DNA of 64,000 nt. It comes from Afipia sp. (lineage in GTDB: Bacteria; Pseudomonadota; Alphaproteobacteria; Rhizobiales; Xanthobacteraceae). The stretch spans positions 1,612,001 to 1,676,000 of the forward strand of contig JANQAK010000003.1 of assembly GCA_024707075.1 (NCBI GenBank). Reading direction: 5' to 3'. The translations under genes were made by a program, and so were the position numbers. The notes under the pieces were generated by a model that had not been told where the DNA came from, ran no database searches, and was given only the letters and a program-made list of their open reading frames with translations. This document shows positions 7,689 through 15,547 of the stretch, piece after piece (the stretch's first letter is position 1; the number at the start of each line of letters is the position of its first letter).

Positions 7689-8161
7689 TGGGATGCCGCA
7701 TGGCCCGACTCCGTTCGCCCGCGCCGCTGGAAGCGCATCTGGGCTACTGGCTGCGCTTCGTCTCCAACCATGTCTCACATGGCTTCAGCCTCAAGCTGGA
7801 GGCCCGAGACGTGAGTGTCGCCGAATGGGTTTTGCTGCGCGAGCTGCACGGGCGCGACGGCATGATGCCAAGCGATCTCGCGGCACGGATGGGAATGACC
7901 CGCGGCGCTATTTCGAAACTGGCCGACAGGCTCGTTGCGAAATCGCTGATTACGCGAACCGCGAGCAAGGACGACGGCCGCTATCAGGCCTTGGCGCTCA
8001 CCGCCAAAGGCTCGGCTCTGGTGCCGGAACTCGCCGCGCTCGCGGACGACAACGAAGCCGAAATGTTCGGCCACATGAAAGCTGCCGAGCGCAAGACTAT
8101 CGAAAAAGCCATGAAGGAATTCGTGCGCGTGCACGGCTTGCGGACAATTCCAATCTCATAA
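7688..8161 (+). CDS. MarR-family transcriptional regulator
   Basis: Winged-helix DNA-binding repressor, probably controlling its own operon with the DUF1398 gene 12 bp downstream. The 157 residues show the MarR core: a dimerisation helix (LGYWLRFVSNHVSHGFS), the recognition region PSDLAARMGMTRGAISKLADRL (about residues 59-80) and the wing with the typical D-GR (ASKDDGRYQALALT). ATG 7688 follows the operator directly; ATG 7700 (MARLRSP) is an alternative with a weak GGGA upstream. The palindromic operator overlapping its promoter is unusually complete. The inducer is unknown. Confidence 0.92.
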   Translation: MGCRMARLRSPAPLEAHLGYWLRFVSNHVSHGFSLKLEARDVSVAEWVLLRELHGRDGMMPSDLAARMGMTRGAISKLADRLVAKSLITRTASKDDGRYQALALTAKGSALVPELAALADDNEAEMFGHMKAAERKTIEKAMKEFVRVHGLRTIPIS

Positions 8162-8173
8162 CGGAGATGAGCG

Positions 8174-8575
8174 ATGAAGATCGAGACTGCTAACGTGATG
8201 GCGGAATGCACCAGAGCATCCGACGAAGAGCGGGTCACCTTTCCCGAAGTCGTCGGAAAATTGATCGCAGCGGGTGTCGAGCGCTATCACGCCGACCTGA
8301 CGCGCGCGGAAAAGACCTATTACATGCCCGACGGCGAAGCGCTGACACTGGCAACGGCACCGATCGTTGCAACGCCGCCAGATATGTTTTCAACCGCCGG
8401 CGTCGCGGCGGCAATCCGCGCGATTCAGAGCGGAACAATCAAATACAAAAGGTTCTGCGAGGACATCGCGGCTGCCGGATGCGTCGGCTATTTCGTATCT
8501 CTTGCTGGACGCCGCGCGGTTTACTACGGCCGCACCGGCGATATGCATGTCGAATTATTTCCAGGAGCGAACTGA
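8174..8575 (+). CDS. DUF1398-family protein
   Basis: The 133 residues match the DUF1398 family as I know it: an N-terminal CTRASDEERVTFPEVVGKLIAAGVERYHADL block, the central KTYYMPDGE and the SGTIKYKRFCEDIAAAGCVGYFV block. No enzymatic role is established. The gene lies 12 bp after marR with GGAGATGAGCG as ribosome site, so it is very likely the regulated output of that repressor. No signal peptide or membrane segment is visible. Confidence 0.85.
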   Translation: MKIETANVMAECTRASDEERVTFPEVVGKLIAAGVERYHADLTRAEKTYYMPDGEALTLATAPIVATPPDMFSTAGVAAAIRAIQSGTIKYKRFCEDIAAAGCVGYFVSLAGRRAVYYGRTGDMHVELFPGAN

Positions 8576-8600
8576 CTCTTGACGTGCAGCGCGCAAACTC

Positions 8601-8697
8601 ACCCGGTCGTCCCCGCGAAGGCGGGGACCCAGACCTAAAATTTTGCGATGTCGCCCGCTGCAAGAGTGGATCCCCGCCTTCGCGGGGATGACCGGTT
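8601..8697. repeat. CGTCCCCGC inverted-pair repeat
   Basis: Arms of about 31 nt (8601-8631 and 8667-8697) are near reverse complements, each itself a hairpin (CCCCGCGAAGGCGGGG). Same family as 8852-8995, 22375-22485 and 45149-45255. Confidence 0.85.
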
Positions 8698-8751
8698 GAT
8701 GGTTTGCGGCCCGTCGCCACGCATCGTCATTGAGCGCATTGCCGCAACACC

Positions 8752-8830
8752 GTCATTGCGAGGAGCACTTGCGTCGAAGCAATCCAGTTCTTTTCGTTGC
8801 CCTGGATTGCTTCGCGGAGCTCGCAATGAC
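8752..8830. repeat. GTCATTGCGAG inverted-pair repeat
   Basis: GTCATTGCGAG with GAAGCAATCCAG on the left, and the mirrored CTGGATTGCTTC with CTCGCAATGAC on the right. A second copy lies at 26677-26757. Confidence 0.88.
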
Positions 8831-8851
8831 GACGACGCATCAACCCACTCA

Positions 8852-8995
8852 ATGTCGTCCCCGCGCAGGCGGGGACCCATAAACACCGCTCACCGAAATC
8901 ATCACTTATCGCGCAACAACTCCCGCAACGTGTCTGACGCACGTGGCTGAACCGATGTCAGGGCGTCTGGATCCCCGCCTGCGCGGGGACAACAT
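8852..8995. repeat. CGTCCCCGC inverted-pair repeat
   Basis: Left unit 8852-8879 (ATGTCGTCCCCGCGCAGGCG and on) and right unit 8968-8995 are reverse complements with few mismatches; about 88 nt of unique sequence lies between. Confidence 0.85.
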
Positions 8996-9020
8996 CGAAT
9001 GCGGAGCGCGCCCAGTTTTT

Positions 9021-9161
9021 CACCTCTCCCCGTTCTGACGGGGAGAGGTCGGATTGCGCAGCAATCCGGGTGAGAGGCAGCTTCATTAAAACTTGCACCA
9101 TCGCATATGTTGCGAGTTCGCCCCTCACCCCGACCCTCTCCCCGCAAGAGCGGGGCGAGGG
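9021..9161. repeat. CTCTCCCC inverted-pair repeat
   Basis: Hairpin units at 9021-9050 (CCTCTCCCCG/CGGGGAGAGG) and 9134-9161, with GGTGAGAGGC and GCCCCTCACCC as a second mirrored layer inside. Layout identical to 16457, 23802 and 31458. Confidence 0.85.
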
Positions 9162-9193
9162 AGCAAAAAGAATTCATCGGAAACAACATCGAG

Positions 9194-9230
9194 ATTCCGG
9201 GTTCGCTCGCCAGTGCTCGCGCCCCGGAAT
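9194..9230. repeat. ATTCCGG hairpin repeat
   Basis: ATTCCGGG (9194-9201) mirrors CCCCGGAAT (9222-9230); related to the pair at 47553-47651. Confidence 0.55.
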
Positions 9231-9244
9231 GACAAGCCTTCCCC

Positions 9245-10219
9245 TTAATCCACCCTCGCCCCTGCGAACTTGACCACCTTCTCCCACTTCTCGGTTTCGG
9301 ACACGATGATCTTGCCGAAATCCGCGGGCGTGCCGATAAGCGTGACGCCGCCGAGTTCGGCGATCCGCGCCTTGATCGCAGGCTCGGCAAGGATCGCGTT
9401 CACTTCCTTGTTGAGCTTGTCGATGATCGCTTTCGGCGTCCTGGCCGGCGCGCCCATGCCGAACCAGGCGCTCGCCTCATAGCCCTTCACGGTGTCGCCG
9501 ACGGTCGGAACGTCCGGCAGTTCTGCCGAGCGATCCGTGGTCGTCACCGCCAGCGCCCGCAGCGTGCCCGCCTTGATATGCGCGATGCAGGACGGCATGT
9601 TGTCGAACATCACCTGCACGCGATTGCCGATCATGTCCGTGACCGCGGGCGCCGAGCCGCGATACGGCACATGCTGCATCTCGACGCCGGTCATCGCCTT
9701 GAACAGTTCGCCGGACAGATGGATCGACGTGCCGTTGCCGCTTGAGGCCATGTTGACCTTGCCGGGATTGGCCTTCGCGTAAGCAATGAACTCCGCCACC
9801 GTCTTCGCCGGGAAGTCCGGCGGCACGATCATCACGTTCGGCACCCGCGCGATGCCCGCCACCGGCGCGATGTCGCGGATGAAGTTGAAGCTCAGCTTGG
9901 TATAGAGCGAGGCGTTGATGCCGTTGGCGGGATTGACCAGCAGGATGGTGTAGCCGTCGGGATCGGCATTGACGACGGCTTCGGTGCCGACGTTGTTGCC
10001 GGCGCCGGGCTTGTTCTCGATGATGAACTGCTGGTTCAGGCGTTCGGACAGACGCTGTCCGATCAGGCGGGCGAGAATGTCGGTCGCTCCGCCCGCAGGA
10101 TAGCCGACCACCCACTTCACCGGGCGTGACGGATAATCCTGCGCGAGAGCGCCGGTGACAGACAGACATGCAGAAAAGCCCATCGCGATCAGGCCGATCG
10201 CGGCGCGACGTATAGCCAT
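9245..10219 (-). CDS. Bug/TctC-family periplasmic solute-binding protein
   Basis: Second orphan Bug receptor, 324 residues. A signal peptide (about 1-26, ending GALAQ) precedes DYPSRPVKWVVGYPAGGATD, the FIIENKPGAGNNVGTEAV and ADPDGYTIL motifs and the MQHVPYRGSAPAVTDMIGNR ligand loop. The family binds carboxylates or related acids in the periplasm. The ATG at 10219 has GGAGGAAACGA upstream on the minus strand (a clear Shine-Dalgarno). No membrane transporter genes adjoin it. It is distinct in sequence from the copies at 6112 and 17816, so these are not recent duplicates. Confidence 0.92.
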   Translation of the reverse strand: MAIRRAAIGLIAMGFSACLSVTGALAQDYPSRPVKWVVGYPAGGATDILARLIGQRLSERLNQQFIIENKPGAGNNVGTEAVVNADPDGYTILLVNPANGINASLYTKLSFNFIRDIAPVAGIARVPNVMIVPPDFPAKTVAEFIAYAKANPGKVNMASSGNGTSIHLSGELFKAMTGVEMQHVPYRGSAPAVTDMIGNRVQVMFDNMPSCIAHIKAGTLRALAVTTTDRSAELPDVPTVGDTVKGYEASAWFGMGAPARTPKAIIDKLNKEVNAILAEPAIKARIAELGGVTLIGTPADFGKIIVSETEKWEKVVKFAGARVD

Positions 10220-10372
10220 TTCGTTTCCTCCCGGCTGCCGCGACTTGGCGCGCGGTCAGCGTGTGTTGAATGGACAACACGGGAGCGTAACAAACAAAAA
10301 ACGGAAACGAACAAGGCGCGTCACGCGCGCCGCCTGCTTGCGGCAGCGCACAAGAGCAAGCGGCTTACCGGG

Positions 10373-10846
10373 TTACAGATAGTCGCGGAAATAATCCGAC
10401 AAGGTGTCTTCAGGATTGATCGCGCCGAAGTCGACCGGCTGTTCCATCAGCAGCGCGCTGGCTTCCGTCTTGTAGTCCGGCGAAACATCGGCGACGCCCG
10501 GGATCGGCTGGCGCAGGATCGCCAGATAGGATTCATAGTTGTCGCGCGAGCCGGCGAAGATGCAGTTGCACACGCCGGGATCGGCGTAGACATAACGCGG
10601 CGCGCCGCTGAGGGTATGAATCACGAAGCGATGTGGCGGCATCGCCCTCAAGGCGCGCTCGGCTTTCGGATCGTCGTTGGCAAAACGGATATTGAATCCT
10701 GCCGAACGCAAATAGAACGCGGTCTTTTCCAGGAACGGCTTGCTCGGCGTGCGCTGCGCCGCCAGCGGCCATGCCAGCAGCGCGAACACCACCGCGGCAA
10801 ACGCAGCGGACATCACGCGCGCGCGTTTGAAAATGTTCAAAATCAT
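10373..10846 (-). CDS. Secreted protein of unknown function
   Basis: A 157-residue protein with an N-terminal signal sequence or membrane anchor (MSAAFAAVVFALLAWPLAAQ, about 12-31) followed by a soluble domain containing PPHRFVIHTLSGAPRYVYADPGVCNCIFAG; the closely spaced cysteines (CNC) may bind a ligand or form a disulphide. I recognise no family. Start at 10846 is chosen for the GAGGG ribosome site 8 bp upstream; ATG 10861 and longer frames have none. A GGAAC-N16-CGTT match lies 49 bp upstream of the start (10895-10919), suggesting control by the general stress sigma factor EcfG. Confidence 0.75.
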   Translation of the reverse strand: MILNIFKRARVMSAAFAAVVFALLAWPLAAQRTPSKPFLEKTAFYLRSAGFNIRFANDDPKAERALRAMPPHRFVIHTLSGAPRYVYADPGVCNCIFAGSRDNYESYLAILRQPIPGVADVSPDYKTEASALLMEQPVDFGAINPEDTLSDYFRDYL

Positions 10847-10894
10847 CGATGACCCTCGCATTAAATTATCGTCATGAAGCGGAACTTCGCACGG

Positions 10895-10919
10895 AACGAA
10901 CAAATTTTCCTGCCGTTCC
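10895..10919 (-). promoter_or_regulatory. EcfG-type general stress promoter match
   Basis: On the minus strand GGAAC (10915-10919), 16-nt spacer, CGTT (10895-10898): the consensus of alphaproteobacterial EcfG sigma promoters. It would give a leader of about 40 nt before ATG 10846. Nine defined bases can occur by chance once or so in this window, so position is the main support. Confidence 0.5.
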
Positions 10920-11238
10920 GTGCAACCATTTAACAACTGCGTGAAATCATGCCCTGCGCTGCGCGGATTGTCGAATCGCGCACACAAGATGTGGTGCGAT
11001 TTCAACGATCGCTTTCCATGCGCGGCACATCGCACCGCATGAAGGAAATGTGACCGAAGTCTTTAAGGAAATGTGACTGGAGCACTTCCAAATTCACGTC
11101 GTCGTATCTTCGCGCAAGCGACTCACATCTGCCCCATTGCAGCGGCATGTTCCGCCCGCTCACGACGAGCATGACCGGAAACGGCAAGCAACGTTTTCGC
11201 TCACGATCGCTCTGAACGACAGAAGATGGAGACCGCAC
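10920..11238. other. Spacer with a short direct repeat
   Basis: No credible gene is seen here. AAGGAAATGTGAC occurs twice, 23 bp apart start to start (11042-11054 and 11065-11077), about two helical turns, as would suit a regulator. The sequence is otherwise unremarkable. Confidence 0.4.
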
Positions 11239-11457
11239 ATGATCAATCAGCCGCCGGGAAAATTCGATCCGGATTATGTCGCCACGTTGAGGAAGATTCT
11301 CGACATCGCGGTGGAGAACATCGCCGTTGAAAATCGCACGCCGGCGACCAAGGCGAAGATGGCGCAGGTGATCGTGCAGGAGGCTGCCGGCGGCGTCACC
11401 GACGCGAGCGATCTGGTGTCGCGCGCGGTGCGCGTCGGCGAGACGCGCGCGGCGTGA
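11239..11457 (+). CDS. Small unrecognised soluble protein
   Basis: A 72-residue protein starting MINQPPGKFDPDYVATLRK, predicted mostly helical and acidic, with no signal peptide. It ends 230 bp before the convergent formyltransferase gene. GATGGAGACC upstream of ATG 11239 is a workable ribosome site. The peptide contains a tandem IAVEN-IAVEN in which four of five codons differ only at the third base, a sign that the protein sequence is selected. No function can be assigned. Confidence 0.65.
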   Translation: MINQPPGKFDPDYVATLRKILDIAVENIAVENRTPATKAKMAQVIVQEAAGGVTDASDLVSRAVRVGETRAA

Positions 11458-11510
11458 GGTATCGCGTGAAGCAGCGATGCGCGACGAACGCGCAACACAT
11501 CCGATCGTCA

Positions 11511-11531
11511 TCACCGGGCTTGACCCGGTGA
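11511..11531. repeat. TCACCGGG palindrome
   Basis: TCACCGGG and CCCGGTGA flank CTTGA; an intergenic palindrome of a type common in this bacterial group. Confidence 0.6.
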
Positions 11532-11686
11532 TCCATCATAAGAAAACATTTTGAGAAGGGGATGGATTGCCGGGGCACAGGCGAGCGGGAGCGACGCCGT
11601 TCTTCGAACGGCTATGTCCGGCCATGACAAATCCGCGATCAGGAATGATCCGGGAACAACGAGAATTCAGGAAACCCTAAGAAACC

Positions 11687-12337
11687 CTACGCTCCCGACG
11701 CCGCGCTCTTCGGCACGGCGTGCGGCTTCTCGGCATCGAGCCGTTTTTCCACATCAAGTCTTGGCGCATTGGTTGCGAACTGCTCGTCCTGCGGCATCGA
11801 CGGCAGGTGGCCGCTGATCTTCGCCTGATCGATCACCTGCGCCAGCAGGCGCAGGCCGAGCGGCGCCAGCGCCCGCTCCCACAATTCCCGCGCGGTCTCG
11901 CCCTTCTTCACGAACACCCAGTCCTGCGCGGCGATCGCGCCGGCGTCGAGCCGTTCCGACAGGTGATAGATCGTGCCGCCGGCGATCGGATCGCCTTCCT
12001 TGATAGTCCATTCGATCGCGGCGATGCCGCGATGGCGCGGCAGCAGCGAGGGGTGATAGCCGATGCCGCCATGCTTGGCGACCTGCAACGCTTCCTTGCT
12101 GACAAGGGCATGGCTGTGCGCGGTGACGATCAGATCGGTGCCGGGTGCGATTTCCGATGCGGCGATCAGCTTCGGCTTCGCCTGCACCACGACCTCGATG
12201 CCGGCGGCGCGGGCCGCGGCCGCGAGACGGTCCTCGCCGTCCGCCACCACGACGCGGATCACGTCGATGCCATGGCTGCGCATCATGTTCAGCGTCTCCA
12301 CGCCGAAGTGACGCGAGCCGGCAAGAGTTATCTTCAT
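11687..12337 (-). CDS. Formyltransferase-fold protein (10-formyl-THF hydrolase-like)
   Basis: A 216-residue protein with the formyl_transf_N Rossmann-type fold, opening MKITLAGSRHFGVETL and carrying HPSLLPRHRG (95-104) with catalytic-type His95 and Asp131 (RLDAG). The Asn of the N-x-H triad in PurN and Fmt is Gly93 here. The N-terminal hydrolase domain of 10-formyltetrahydrofolate dehydrogenase also lacks that Asn and has the same YHPSLLPRHRG string, so a formyl-folate hydrolase or sugar-nucleotide formyl role is more likely than initiator tRNA formylation. It lacks a C-terminal tRNA domain. The start lies 4 bp after the stop of the 538-residue gene upstream, so they form an operon. Confidence 0.8.
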   Translation of the reverse strand: MKITLAGSRHFGVETLNMMRSHGIDVIRVVVADGEDRLAAAARAAGIEVVVQAKPKLIAASEIAPGTDLIVTAHSHALVSKEALQVAKHGGIGYHPSLLPRHRGIAAIEWTIKEGDPIAGGTIYHLSERLDAGAIAAQDWVFVKKGETARELWERALAPLGLRLLAQVIDQAKISGHLPSMPQDEQFATNAPRLDVEKRLDAEKPHAVPKSAASGA

Positions 12338-12341
12338 GGTG

Positions 12342-13958
12342 TTACTGCCCCCAGGCCGTGAAGGCTTCGTTGAAGGCGCGCTCGCCCGGCGCGCCCTTCT
12401 CGATGGCGATGATGGAGCGGCGCTGGTTGGCGTAGACCAGCGGAATATCGAACCACGACCGTTCCTTCAGCAGTTGCAGGTTGCGCGACTTGTCGGCGTC
12501 GACATTCGACAGCCCGACCAGGAAGAATCCGTCGGTGACCTTGACCGCGAGCCCGGCCAGCGGCGTGCCGCGCGCCTGCTCGTTGGATTTCATCAGCACG
12601 CCGGGAACGTTGGCGACGGTGGTGCCGAAATCCGGCGGCAGCACGAAGGTCAGTTCGGCGGTGTGGCTCGCCGGCAGCGATGCGTCGGTGTTGCGGCGGA
12701 TCGAGAGCGACATCTTGAACTTGCGTTCGGGAATGTCGATGTCGGCGCGCACGCCGATGTCCGGCGGCTGACCGGCCGGCACCTTGACCGCTTCAGTGCG
12801 CCAGATCACCGAGCCGACATACTGCTTGCCCTGCGGCGCGGACGGATCCTCGTCATACAGCACCACCCGCTGCGCCACCGGCGCGATCTGCGTCGAGCCC
12901 GGCTGTCCCACCCGGTCGGTGATCTTCGGCCGCGTGCCCGAGGCATCCTTCGGCGCGGTGTCCGCCTGCTGCTGCGCCGGCTTGGTCAGCGACTTGAACA
13001 GCGAGTACGCCTTCGGCCCGCCCCAGATCGCGGCGCCGATGGCGATGATCGCAATGCCGACCGCGATGGCGCTCTTGAGCGGAAAGCCGCGCCTGGCCTT
13101 TTCCGGTTCGTCGCGCGTGTTGATGCGCGCGCGCGGCCGGTCGGACGGCTGATAGCGCCCGGCTTCCTCGGCGGATTCGTCGTAGCTGTACGGCGCGGGG
13201 CTGCGCGGATCGATGTCGTTCTGGGCATAGGTGCGCCGCGCCGAACGGGTCGCACCGCCGAGATCGTTGGCGTCCGCGACCACGTCGCGCATCCCCGAGC
13301 CCTGCGGCGAACGTCCCTCGGCCGGCGGGCGGCGTCCGGCCCGCGCATCCTCGGTCCAGGTGTCCAGCATGCGGGTGTCGTCGGTGCGCTGGTCGCTCGC
13401 CCGGACATCGCGCATCGATGCCGGCAATCCCGGCGGGACCGGAGGCTGCGCCCGCGTCAGCGGAGGTGGCTGATCGCCGCGCAGATTGCGCGGCGATCGC
13501 GGCTCGGGTGCTGCGGGAGGTGCATCGCGGCTCCTCAGGCGGTCGCGGGCGGCGGGCGGCGGCGCAGACCCGGTCAGCGCGCTGCGCGCGCTTTCGCGCA
13601 GGGCGTCGCCGGGACGCGAACCCTCGCGCTTGGCCGACAGCGGCGCCCTGGATGGCGGCTGGGACGATGGCGGCTGGGCTGGCGGTGGCGCGGCCGGGCG
13701 CTCGCGCGGCGCTGCCGGGGCTGGTCCCTCATGGGCGGCGGCGCGGCGGACCGCATCGGCCTCGACCCTGCGCACCGCATCCTCGAGCGCCAGACGCTCG
13801 CGGGTGATCTCGGCTTCACTCAATGCGGGCTGCACGCTGCGCAACTGGGAAATCAGCGCCGTCCGCGCGCGTTCATAGAGCGCACGGCGCTGCTCGCCGG
13901 GAGCACTGGGATCCAGTCCGGCGATGGCGCGGGCTATGAGCGGGTAGTAATCAGCCAT
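12342..13958 (-). CDS. Large unrecognised protein with disordered half and one membrane segment
   Basis: A protein of 538 residues in three parts: a helical N-terminus (1-75, YYPLIARAIAGLDPSAPGEQR); a long proline-, alanine- and arginine-rich region (about 76-285) that looks disordered; one membrane helix (about 293-312, SAIAVGIAIIAIGAAIWGG); and a folded C-terminal domain of about 200 residues (VLYDEDPSAPQGKQYVGSVI onward), probably periplasmic. The architecture resembles an envelope protein but I do not recognise a named family. It lies between purA and the formyltransferase-like gene on the same strand, 4 bp from the latter, so the two probably work or are at least expressed together. Confidence 0.75.
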   Translation of the reverse strand: MADYYPLIARAIAGLDPSAPGEQRRALYERARTALISQLRSVQPALSEAEITRERLALEDAVRRVEADAVRRAAAHEGPAPAAPRERPAAPPPAQPPSSQPPSRAPLSAKREGSRPGDALRESARSALTGSAPPPAARDRLRSRDAPPAAPEPRSPRNLRGDQPPPLTRAQPPVPPGLPASMRDVRASDQRTDDTRMLDTWTEDARAGRRPPAEGRSPQGSGMRDVVADANDLGGATRSARRTYAQNDIDPRSPAPYSYDESAEEAGRYQPSDRPRARINTRDEPEKARRGFPLKSAIAVGIAIIAIGAAIWGGPKAYSLFKSLTKPAQQQADTAPKDASGTRPKITDRVGQPGSTQIAPVAQRVVLYDEDPSAPQGKQYVGSVIWRTEAVKVPAGQPPDIGVRADIDIPERKFKMSLSIRRNTDASLPASHTAELTFVLPPDFGTTVANVPGVLMKSNEQARGTPLAGLAVKVTDGFFLVGLSNVDADKSRNLQLLKERSWFDIPLVYANQRRSIIAIEKGAPGERAFNEAFTAWGQ

Positions 13959-14033
13959 CCTCGTCCAGTCTGCAGGATTCTCGGCAAACCCTGTACTTAA
14001 AAAACGTCAATCAACAGAACATGGTGTCCATGC

Positions 14034-15326
14034 TCACGCCTCGAACGGATTCTGCACGAGGATAGTATCCTCGCGTTCGGGGCTGGTGGAAAGCAGCGCG
14101 ATGGGGCAGCCGACAAGTTCCTCGACCCGGCGCACGTATTTGATGGCCTGTGCCGGCAGGTCCGCCCATGACCGGGCATTGGCGGTCGGCTCTTTCCAGC
14201 CCTCGATGGTCTCGTAGATCGGCTCGACGCGCGCCTGCGCGCCCTCACCCGCCGGGAGATGATCGATCTCCTTGCCGTCGAGCCTGTAGCCGACGCAGAC
14301 CTCGATGGTGTCGAAGCCGTCGAGAATATCGAGCTTGGTCAGGGCCAGGCCGTGAATGCCGCAGGTCCGCGCGGTCTGCCGCACCAGCACCGCATCGAAC
14401 CAGCCGCAGCGCCGCTTGCGCCCGGTGTTGACGCCGAACTCCTTGCCGCGCTGACCGATCAACTCGCCGATCTCGTTGTTCAGTTCGGTCGGGAACGGAC
14501 CCTGCCCGACGCGCGTCGTATAGGCCTTGCAGATGCCGAGCACATAGCCGAGCGAACTCGGGCCCATGCCGGTGCCGGTCGCGGCCTGCGCCGCCACGGT
14601 GTTGGATGAGGTAACGTAGGGATAGGTGCCGTGATCGACGTCGAGCAGCGCGCCCTGCGCGCCTTCGAACAGGATGCGCTTGCCTTCGCGGCGCTTCTGG
14701 TCGAGCAGATTCCACACCGAGTCCGCGAACGGCAGCACGCGCGGCGCAATCTCCGTCAGCTCTTTCAAAATCTCCGCGCCGTCGATCTCCGGCAGTCTGA
14801 GGCCGCGGCGCAGCGCGTTGTGATGCGCCAGCAGGCGGTCGATCTTGTGCGGCAGCGTCTGCGGATCGGCGAGATCCATCAGCCGGATCGCGCGGCGGCC
14901 GACCTTGTCTTCATAGGCGGGGCCGATGCCGCGCTGGGTGGTGCCGATGGCGGTGGCCTTGCTGGCGTTCTCGCGCACCGCGTCGAGTTCGCGATGCAGC
15001 GGCAGGATCAGCGTGACATTCTCTGCGACGCGCAGGTTGTCCGGCGTGATCGAAACGTCCTGGGCGCGGAGCTTGTCGAGTTCGGTGAGAAAGGCCTGCG
15101 GGTCGAACACCACGCCATTGCCGATCACCGACAATTTCGAAGGCCGCAGCACGCCCGACGGCAGCAGCGCCAGCTTGTAGGTCTTGCCATTGATGACGAG
15201 GGTATGGCCGGCATTGTGGCCGCCCTGAAAGCGAACGACGATGTCAGCCTGTTCCGACAACCAGTCGACGATCTTGCCCTTCCCTTCGTCGCCCCACTGG
15301 GCGCCGACGACGACAACATTGGCCAT
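14034..15326 (-). CDS. purA: Adenylosuccinate synthetase
   Basis: Joins IMP and aspartate with GTP to form adenylosuccinate, the first committed step to AMP. The 430 residues match family length. [18 protein letters not shown] (1-18) carries catalytic Asp13 and the GTP-contacting GDEGKGK loop; GGHNAGHT gives catalytic His41; [23 protein letters not shown] and [10 protein letters not shown] are the other hallmarks. I chose the ATG at 15326 because the protein then begins exactly at the conserved N-terminus; an in-frame ATG nine codons upstream adds non-conserved sequence. A 75-bp gap separates it from the next gene downstream. Confidence 0.97.
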   Translation of the reverse strand: MANVVVVGAQWGDEGKGKIVDWLSEQADIVVRFQGGHNAGHTLVINGKTYKLALLPSGVLRPSKLSVIGNGVVFDPQAFLTELDKLRAQDVSITPDNLRVAENVTLILPLHRELDAVRENASKATAIGTTQRGIGPAYEDKVGRRAIRLMDLADPQTLPHKIDRLLAHHNALRRGLRLPEIDGAEILKELTEIAPRVLPFADSVWNLLDQKRREGKRILFEGAQGALLDVDHGTYPYVTSSNTVAAQAATGTGMGPSSLGYVLGICKAYTTRVGQGPFPTELNNEIGELIGQRGKEFGVNTGRKRRCGWFDAVLVRQTARTCGIHGLALTKLDILDGFDTIEVCVGYRLDGKEIDHLPAGEGAQARVEPIYETIEGWKEPTANARSWADLPAQAIKYVRRVEELVGCPIALLSTSPEREDTILVQNPFEA

Positions 15327-15547
15327 TTCCAGACAATCTCCCGCAACCCGCAAATCCGCCGGAAACCCAGCGCCTTGCAGCAGGGCGCGCGCTTGCGAGG
15401 CATGTCATCGGATAACGGATGCGCGCATGGGACGCAAGCGCCAACGGGTGTTGACGGGCCTCGGATACACAGGGCAAATCATTGATATTTCCCGCAAAAT
15501 CCGGACAACCGGACCGGCCCTTCCGAAGCCTCGAATCCGCCCCCGAC

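Larger units (their letters stand above)
8576..9244. other. 669-bp spacer made almost wholly of palindromic repeats
   Basis: This stretch holds no credible gene. It contains four inverted-pair elements and one single hairpin from four repeat families (8601-8697, 8752-8830, 8852-8995, 9021-9161, 9194-9230), which leave only short unique sequence between them. It separates the DUF1398 gene from the convergent Bug receptor at 9245. Confidence 0.85.

Noticed and set aside
8601-9161. Possible CRISPR array
   Set aside because: The repeats are inverted pairs of different families with irregular spacing, not regularly spaced direct repeats, and no cas gene is present.
12336-14000. 554-codon plus-strand frame
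   Set aside because: It mirrors the 538-residue minus-strand protein; no ribosome site and no recognisable domain.
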